Shown here one piece after another: positions 13,601-22,600 of a stretch of DNA of 64,000 bases. The notes below the pieces were generated by a model that was given only the letters and a program-made list of their open reading frames with translations, was not told the DNA's origin and made no database searches. The position numbers were made by a program, and so were the translations under genes. The first letter of the stretch is position 1. Every line of letters begins with the position of its first letter. Source of the stretch: Gari tellinella (taxonomy: Eukaryota > Mollusca > Bivalvia > Cardiida > Psammobiidae); contig OV277857.1 of the NCBI GenBank assembly GCA_922989275.2, forward strand, positions 9,424,001 through 9,488,000, in the 5' to 3' direction.

Positions 13601-16600
13601 TTAACCCATTGTGCCATAAATATGCCTTTTTATGCCTTTTATGTCTTCCTCCAATGAAGGAATAGTTCCAATTTATAGTCATTAATGCCTATCATCAGAA
13701 ATAGTTTCTATATTCTGGCAGATGGTGGCAAAAAGCAGGCTGAATGTAAAGCAGAATGCGCCTAGAACTCACGCCTCTAGGCGCATTCTGCTTTACTTTC
13801 AACCTGCTTTAAGTGGTCACGTCTCCTAAACTGGACACAAGTTATGGGGTACTGGGTTAAACTTAACTGTTAAAGGAACCTTTGTTTTAGTAGTTGTAAT
13901 AGTAGAACTTTATCATGCTTTCAAATATGAACTATTTCGATGAAACTACAATATCTCACCATACCTGTTTGATATAGGTTTCAGCCTCTGCGTCCCTGTC
14001 ATGGTTAGTGACTGGCTGACTTTTCTTGGCCATATGTCGCCACTGTAAGACCCACTCCGCTATAGCCAGCAACTCCCCAGTCTTCTTGTCGATACCGACG
14101 TAGACCGTACTACCATGGAGACCATGACCTGAGCAAACCATACCAGTCATGAGACAGAGAGACCTTTGCCCATGGTTATAATTTGATTTGATTTGTTTTG
14201 ATTTTACGTCGCCTTCAACAGTATTTCAGTCATATCGTGACATCCAGCTAATAACAGGTGGAGGAAGACCCCAGAAGTCCTTTATGCACTGTTTCAGGCA
14301 CAAATTGGCAACTGGGTAGAACCACTGACCTTCCGCAAGCCAGCTGGAAGGCTTCCCCACATAAAAAATTTGAACGACCCTACTGGGATTCGAACTCACA
14401 GCGCGATGAGAAGCTTAGTGATGTAAGTCACAGTGACTATACCACTAGGCCACAAAGGCACCCCATGGTTATAAAATGTATGACATATGTCTGAGATTGT
14501 TCTCAAGCTTTTGATTTGTCAGATTTGAGCAGCATGATCAAATCTGACCAATCAAAAACCTAAGTTCAGTCTCAGACTCATCTCAAACGCTTATGGACCC
14601 ATAACTCTTTCCTTCATAGCCATCAGCATAATACACCTACAGGGCTGCCACAAGTTGACATGAAAATCCTAAGATTTCCAAATTTGCATTTTTCAAGTGC
14701 GATATTACGAATCGTACCTTTACCCCATAGCCCGTTTCTAGTTTTGTTGACAAGCGACTACTTAAAGCATGCTTTCTGCCTGCTTTCAGCTACCATGTAT
14801 CCGAAGATTTAGGAAAAATTCGGAGAAATGGATGGCAGCCCTGCACCTACTTGTAGCTCATATAGCATTATATAAATATTTGAATGGCAGTTTGTGTGAC
14901 ATTCAGATTGTTAACTCGAGAAACAGAATGTCACCCCTAGGCGGAGTGATAGTGTTTTCAACTATCAATACCTATTGTGTAGGCGATTTTAGCCGCATAC
15001 AGTCCTCTAGATAAAGGGAGTATTTCAAAAACTAAAATTTTCATTTCCGCATTAAACCCTATGGTGTCACTACTCATTAGAATCGTCTCTTCTCTAATGA
15101 GTCAAAACACCACAGTCAGGGTTTGGTGTTGAAATGAGTGAGAAAATGTTGGATTTGTTCAGTTTACTCCCTCTCATCTGGAGCCACGGTCCTAAGCCAA
15201 AACAATTGGTTTATTTGTACTAGCTCTAATCTGAAGCCCGGGATTCCACTCAAAAATAAAAATGCCATCACTTACCCAGACATGTTCCTTTATGCACTGT
15301 GCGATCCTGTTTGCAGGTTTTGAACACTAGGTCTATGATACCGCCCATGTGGTGTTTACATTGGTGGGGAACATCATCATCATAACTATGGGATATGCTT
15401 CTTTGCCTAAAACAATATACAATCGCATCTAAGTAAAATGGTTTTCCGTATTTTTTAGAAATCACATTCTAAATAAGAGATTTTAAAAGACAGCTTGCAT
15501 GACTACTTTGATGCTTGATAGTAAAATCGGGCATAAGGTCATTATCAGAACTTTTATATTTTTTTACGTTTAACTCATTTGTGCCTAATAAACGTGACAT
15601 AAGCAAACAGTGTAGATTCTGATTAGACACCGCATAATGCAGCATCTGATCAGAGTCTACACTGTTTGCTGAGGATTGTTTTTTAAAAACTTTTGCAAAA
15701 TGACAAACAGTGCTGACCCTGATCAGAAAGATCCTGCAGGAGCCCTCTGATCAGGACCTTCACTGTTTGCATAGGACAAAGTTACACTGTTTGTAAATGT
15801 CACATATATATGTCACTATGGATTAACTCATTCACCCCTGAAACTTTAAATGGACAATTCAAATTTCAAAATAAGTCTTGTCCATTTTTTACTATTTAGG
15901 GTTGATTTTAACAATATAAATCAAACAATATATATGACAAACAGTGTAGACCCTGATCAGAGGGCTCCCGAATGAGCCCTCTGATCAGGGTCTACACTGT
16001 TTGCATTGGACTAGACTGTTTGTATATGATGAGTATACTTGTCGCTAGGGTTGAATGTGTGAATAGCCCCCTCACCTTGAAGGCTTGTTGTCATGTTCAT
16101 TGGCCTGTTTGCGGGAGGCCACTGGAGACGGAGACAGAGATGCAGCCTTTCGTATATTAGCGTCTGTCTGAGGACAAGACCTCAAGAGAGAGCTCTGCGA
16201 ACTGTTAGAGTAATCTGAATGGGATGTTTCCCTGTCCAATGATGCCTGAAAATACAACAGAAAACTGTCTGAGTCTGAAACACGGGTCACAACAAAAACT
16301 TCCATGGATATTGCAATACACTTTATTGAGAAATAGGGAATTAATCAAATTTTAATGTTTTAATCCATTACCAAAGGGATAAGAGGTGGTAAACTACTCC
16401 ATTCCAATATTTTCTCAAATATGTCTGCGCCAAACCCTATGGAGGACAATCAGTACTCATTAGAATCATCTTGAAGAGACAATTCCAACGAGTAGTCAAA
16501 CCACAGGGTTTGGTGGAGATAAAAAAAATTAGATTGAAGTATACTCTCCTTATCTGGCATCCTCAAATTTATTTCATAGATACACTTTTTTATGCCTTTA

Positions 16601-19600
16601 GTTTATCCCTCCATTGATGAAAGTACATGTACTTATAGAGTCATGAATATGTATCACAGGTTTCTAATTTTGAAAATATGTTACTACTTAAAGCAGGTTG
16701 AAAATAAAGCAGAATGCACCTAAAGGCGCATTCTGCTTTTCTTTCAGCCTGCTGTAAGCTACCATCTGCTAGAACATAGAAAAAAATCTTATCAAACATA
16801 TTCATAACTGTTAAAATTGGAACTATTTTCATCATTGGAGAAATAAATTAAAGGCGTAAAAAGGTGTTTTTAATGGGTAATGGATTAAAGTAGGCTGAAA
16901 GTAAAGCAAAATGCCCCTTAACCCTTTTATTCAAATGGACAATTCCAGTTTCCAATTGATTAAAGTCCATTTTGGACTATGTAGAAAAACAATTGTTACT
17001 GTATTGAAATATGACAAACATGGGCAGACCCTGATCAGCCTTTCACATGTACACTGTTTGCAAAGGACACTTATATGCCTGACTAGAATTCAAAGGGTTA
17101 AGGCGCATTCTGCTTTACTTTAAATTATGCTTTATGTGGTCACCTGTCTCTAAAGATAGAACAGGCTTTGGGGAAAATGGGTTATGGGGTTATAAGTGTA
17201 CCAATATCAGAGATAAATGTGCAGTTGTTTTCAATGTCAGTTCTCTACCTGTCTTTTCTCTTCCTTCCTTTTTCTTGTTTCCTCCTTCTGAGCCTCTCTC
17301 ATTTTCTGTACCTGATCTTCAATTATTTGCCTCTGAAAATAATGATTTAACCCATTTGTGCCAAGTAGATTTGTCCATTCTTTTACATTTGATTAATCCA
17401 TTTTAGATGTATGGGGTGCCTGGTTTAATTTTTCATTTTCGTTTTATATTGAAATTCTCATTGGCAAACAGTCTAGACTCTGATTAGATGCCACATTATT
17501 TGGTGTCTGATCAGAGTCTACACTGTTTGATTATGTCCTTTTTATGGGAGGCACAAATTGATTAAAGTTGGTGATAAGAAATGAAGAATTTAGTCACCAA
17601 GGGAATAAGAAGGCATTGGTGACAAAATAAGAGATTGGAAGATAACATCAAAGAGTGGATAGGCAGCATTTCAGAGGGCAAATGAAGACAGGACAAAATA
17701 GAGACAGAAACTGACTAACCAGGTTATAGGACAAGTGAAGTGAAGAGCTTGTGAGGAGAAAAAATTAAGAGCTTATGCTGAGGAAAAATTAACCCTTTAA
17801 CCAATAAATACATGCTTTCACACCTTCAATTCATTCCTCTGCTGTAGAAAGTAGTTCCAAATTATACTGCCATGAATACACAACATAAGAAATGTTAAAA
17901 TAGCTTTTTTCAACCTGCTTAAGTGGTCCCCTGTTTTCAATACCGAAAAGCAAGCAATTGGGAAATGGGTTAAAGAAAACTACAGAGATGGCTTTGTCTG
18001 TAAGACAAATATAATGTCCCAGCCGGCCAAAATTTGACTAAGTTCAACCGGCTGTAATTTTGTAAAGAAATAAAGCAGATCAAAATCCTGTTTACATGCA
18101 CATCTATAGTTTATGTGCAAACGCTCTGCCAAGTTATAAGCTTGAAAACTGTAGGAGGAATTAGCTAGACAAAGTATGTACTGTATGTGGGACAGACCGA
18201 AGGACTTCCAAACGAATGTCCGGATGAACAAACAGAAGGACGAACGGACAGGGGTAAAACAGTGTAACCCCCCCCCACACACACACACACACATACACTG
18301 GTAATTGCAGGGCCATAAAAAGGAGGTGTTAAATAGAACTGTTCAACTTCTGCTAAGAATGGTAAATACCGAGTTGACTATACCTCTCTCTCTGCTCTCT
18401 TTCTCTGCAGCTCCAGTTTTTTCTCCTGCTCAATGGCAACCTTCTCTTCGTGTTTTCTCTGATTGGTCATCATTTGTTCGTAGAAGGATTTGGCTGGAGG
18501 TTTATTGTGATCATATAAATACTGTTGGACATGCTGGGACAACTCAAGCAGCATCTCCTGTTTAAATTATATACAATAAACCTGTCATCAATAGTCATTC
18601 AAAATAATGATTGATTGATTGATTTGGGTTCTATATAGGAACTTCTATATGAGCTTTCTGCATTACTTTTTGTTCAGCAGTAAACAGTAACTTATCTTTA
18701 GATAAAACCATGTTCTTTATTGGAAAATCAGATCTACTTGTATATCCTATAGGAGATTTCTGCATTGCTTTTGTTCAGCATTTAACAGTATTTTGTCTTC
18801 AGATAAAGCTATGTTCTTTATTGGACAACAGATCTACTTGTATATCCTATAGGAGATTTCTGCATTGCTTTTGTTCAGCATTTAACAGTATTTTGTCTTC
18901 AGATAAAGCTATGTTCTTTATTGGACAACAGATCTACTTGTATATCCTATAGGAGATTTCTGCATTGCTTCTGTTCAGCATTTAACAGTATTTTGTCTTC
19001 AGATAAAGCTATGTTCTTTATTGGACAACAGATCTACTTGTTCATCCTATAGGAGATTTCTGCATTGCCTTTGTTCAGCATTTAACAGTATTTTGTTTTC
19101 AGATAAAGCTATGTTCTTTATTGGACAACAGATCTACTTGTATATCCTATAGGAGATTTCTGCATTGCTTTTGTTCAGCATTTAACAGTATTTTGTCTTC
19201 AGATAAAGCTATGTTCTTTATTGGACAACAGATCTACTTGTATATCCTATAGGAGATTTCTGCATTGCTTCTGTTCAGCATTTAACAGTATTTTGTCTTC
19301 AGATAAAGCTATGTTCTTTATTGGACAACAGATCTACTTGTATATCCTATAAGAGATTTCTGCATTGCTTTTGTTCAGCATTTAACAGTATTTTGTCTTC
19401 AGATAAAGCTATGTTCTTTATTAGACAACAGATCTACTTGTATATCCTATAAGAGATTTCTGCATTGCTTTTGTTCAGCATTTAACAGTATTTTGTCTTC
19501 AGATAAAGCTATGTTCTTTATTAGATAACAGATCTACTTGTATATCCTATAAGAGATTTCTGCATTGCTTTTGTTCAGCATTTAACAGTATTTTGTCTGC

Positions 19601-22600
19601 AGATAAAGCTCCTTCAGGAGCTGTCTGATATGGGTCTACACTGTTTTCTTAAAAGCATCAATATATGCTATCATCTTGAGCAAGGTTTTAAAGAGTTTTC
19701 ATTTTATATATTTCTCTTACCTGCCCAATGCTTCCCATAGCAACACTGTCAAGTTTTGCTTGTAGCTCTATAATCTGGCTATTTGACAAACCTTTACTGT
19801 TTTCCAGTTTAATATCAGGTTTACTGAAATAGAAATGAAACGCATTTACTACTGATTAATTAACCATATTATTGATGTAAGCAATCACATCTACCATACT
19901 TTAAACAATATAAGGAAGAACAGGTTAATTCATCACCCAATAAATACACCTTTTACATCTTTAATTCATTTCTCGGCTGAAGGAAACAGTTCAAATTTAT
20001 AGTTGTGATTATGCACCATCAGAAATATTTTCTAAATCCTTGCTGATATAATTTAAAGTAGGATGAAAGTTAAGCAGAATGCACATTAAGGCGCATCCCA
20101 CTTTACTTTTGACCTCCTTAGTAGTCAACTGTCTTTCAAAACTAGAATCAGGCTGTTGGGTAAAGGGTTCAAATCCCACTCATCATCATCATCATCATCA
20201 TCCAGTTTTGATTAACCAGGCCATTGATTAATCCTTCTTATAAGGGTGAGGCCTGGCTGTCTAGTCTGGAACGAAGTCTCCCTCTCCAAGCTTGGCGGTT
20301 TTGTGGGTTGGTGTTTTCCAACCCGAGAGCTTCACAGTCACGTTTTACAAGGTCCTCCCAAGATAGCTTTGGTCTGCCTGGACCCCGCTGTGTTGTGATG
20401 TTCAGGCATCTAATTTGAGAGATCCAACTAGAGCTTCTCTCTACATGGCCAAGCCATTTCAACCTATTTGATTGCAGGATCTCTGAAAAGCCTCTTATGT
20501 TCAGTTGAGATAATAAAGAGTCAAAAGGGACATCTTCATCTGGCTTGACCTGGCAGATCCATCGTATCATGGCTTTGTCATTTCGCTGCATACGTCTGAG
20601 TGTACTTGCAGATACAGCCCATGTCTCAGATCTGTAGAGCATAACACTCCTTACACAGGCTGAGTAGACTCTTCCTCTGGTTGTCAATATGGGGAGGAGC
20701 TCTCTGAACTTTTTCCAGGCTGATTTGCAGCGTGTTATTGCTGCAAGCTCGCATCCTCCTCCAGACGACAGTGTGTCTCCAAGGTAGCAAAAGTCTGTTA
20801 CGACATTGAGCTTTTCATTTCCAGCCTCTACCTCTGTCATAGGCCTACCATCTGTTGGTCTGGCTGAACCCTCACAGCGTGGGCATTTGTACTGTATATC
20901 AGTACTTTATCCTACCTCCTGCAAGTATTTAGCTAATCTATTGGTTAATATTCTGCCTTCAGTAACCTAATATAACCCACTGGGAGTTATCTCCCTTACA
21001 TTTATTATTTGAAGAAAAAAATTGAAACCATGACAGGACTAAGATTCCTCTTACCGCTAAAAAATTGTCTGCATTGGTAGTGTTGTCTGTAATAATTTTA
21101 CAAGTCAGATTTAGACTGAAGAAATATCAATTCAATATGAGTCAAACAGTTTTGATCTTGATTAGGGGCAAACTGTTTGCATAGTCACCTTTTGGCACCA
21201 TTTAGTAACTTTAAAAACAAGAGCGTGTCCCAGTTACACGAATGCCCCCGATGATACAGGGAGGGGAATCCAGACTATCAAACGTAAAAGTTAGAGAGCT
21301 GAAACTGTAGTGGAGCGCCATTTTGAGGACTTCAAGGGCCATTACTCCAAAGGGCCTAGCATAAATTGGTGCCGCTGGTTATCCAAATTGGTCTCCATTT
21401 TATGTCAACAAACATTTTCAGAAAGTTTGGTGATGATCAGATGAAAAGCAATGTGTTTGTGAAACACAAATGCCCCCAGCCAGAATCATGTTCTGTAATG
21501 TAATGCTTATTTGCAAAAGTAGGTCAAAAGTCATGGTCGTAGGGTAAATGAAACATTGGCATGGTTGGAGAAGTCTTAACACAAGAAACATATAAAGTAT
21601 GGAAGCTCTAGGCCTACTGGTTCAAATGTTATAGGCGTATAAAGATTTATACAAATAAAGGTCAAAGGTCAAGGTCACAAGGGAAAAAACGTAGGTATGG
21701 TTGGAAAGGTCTTGACACAAGAAATATATAAACAAAATATGAAAGCCGTAGGCCTACTGGTGCAAATGTTATAGCCATTTAAAGATTTCAACAAAAGTAG
21801 GTCAAATGTCAAGGTCACAAGGTCAAAAAGTTTTGTATGGTTAAAAAGGGAAAACACATGTCAAGTATAAAAGGCCAAGGTGCAAAAATGCAAAAGTTAT
21901 ATCCAAGGTTAAGGTTTTTGGTTAAAGTTTGATTAAATAGGTCAAAGATCGAGGTCAAGGTCACATGGTCAAAGATGTTGGTATGGTTGGAAAGGTCTTG
22001 ACACAAGAAATATACATACAAAATATTAAAGCCCTGGGCCAACTGGTGCAAATGTTATAGCAATTTAAAGATTTTTACAAAATAAGGTCAAATGTCAAGG
22101 TCAAGGTCAAAAAGTTTTGTATGGTTGGAAAGGTCTTGCCATGAGGATACACATGCCAAGTATAAAATGCCCAGGTGCAAAAATGCAAAAGTTATAGCCA
22201 AGGTTAAGGTTTTTTGTTAAAGTTTGATTAAATAGGTCAAAGGTCAAGGTCAAGGTCGCATGTTCAAAGATGTTGGTATGGTTGGAAAGGTCTTGACACA
22301 AGAAATATACATACAAAATATGAAAGCCCTGGGCCTACTGGTGCAAATGCTATAGCCATTTAAAGATTTTTACAAAAGTAGGTCAAATTTCAAGGTCAAG
22401 GTCACAAGGTCAAAAAGTTTTATATGGTTGGAAAGGTCTTGCCATGAGAAATACACATGCCAAGTATAAAAGGCCCAGGTTTAAAAATGCAAAAGTTGTA
22501 GCCAAGGTTAAGGTTTTTGGTTAAAGTTTGATTAAATAGGTCAAAGGTCAAGGTCAAGGTCACATGGTCAAAGATGTTGGTATGGTTGGAAAGGTCTTGA

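Noticed and set aside
15138..15323. Plus-strand frame over GCN2 exon 7
   Set aside because: Shadow of the minus-strand exon and a MITE.
18670..19620. CRISPR array
   Set aside because: The whole 100-bp unit is repeated with no variable spacers, in an intron of an animal gene.
20238..20840. Independent host gene on the minus strand
   Set aside because: Motifs are those of a LINE reverse transcriptase C-terminus, and the (GAT)n tail and missing 5' part mark a dead retrotransposon copy.
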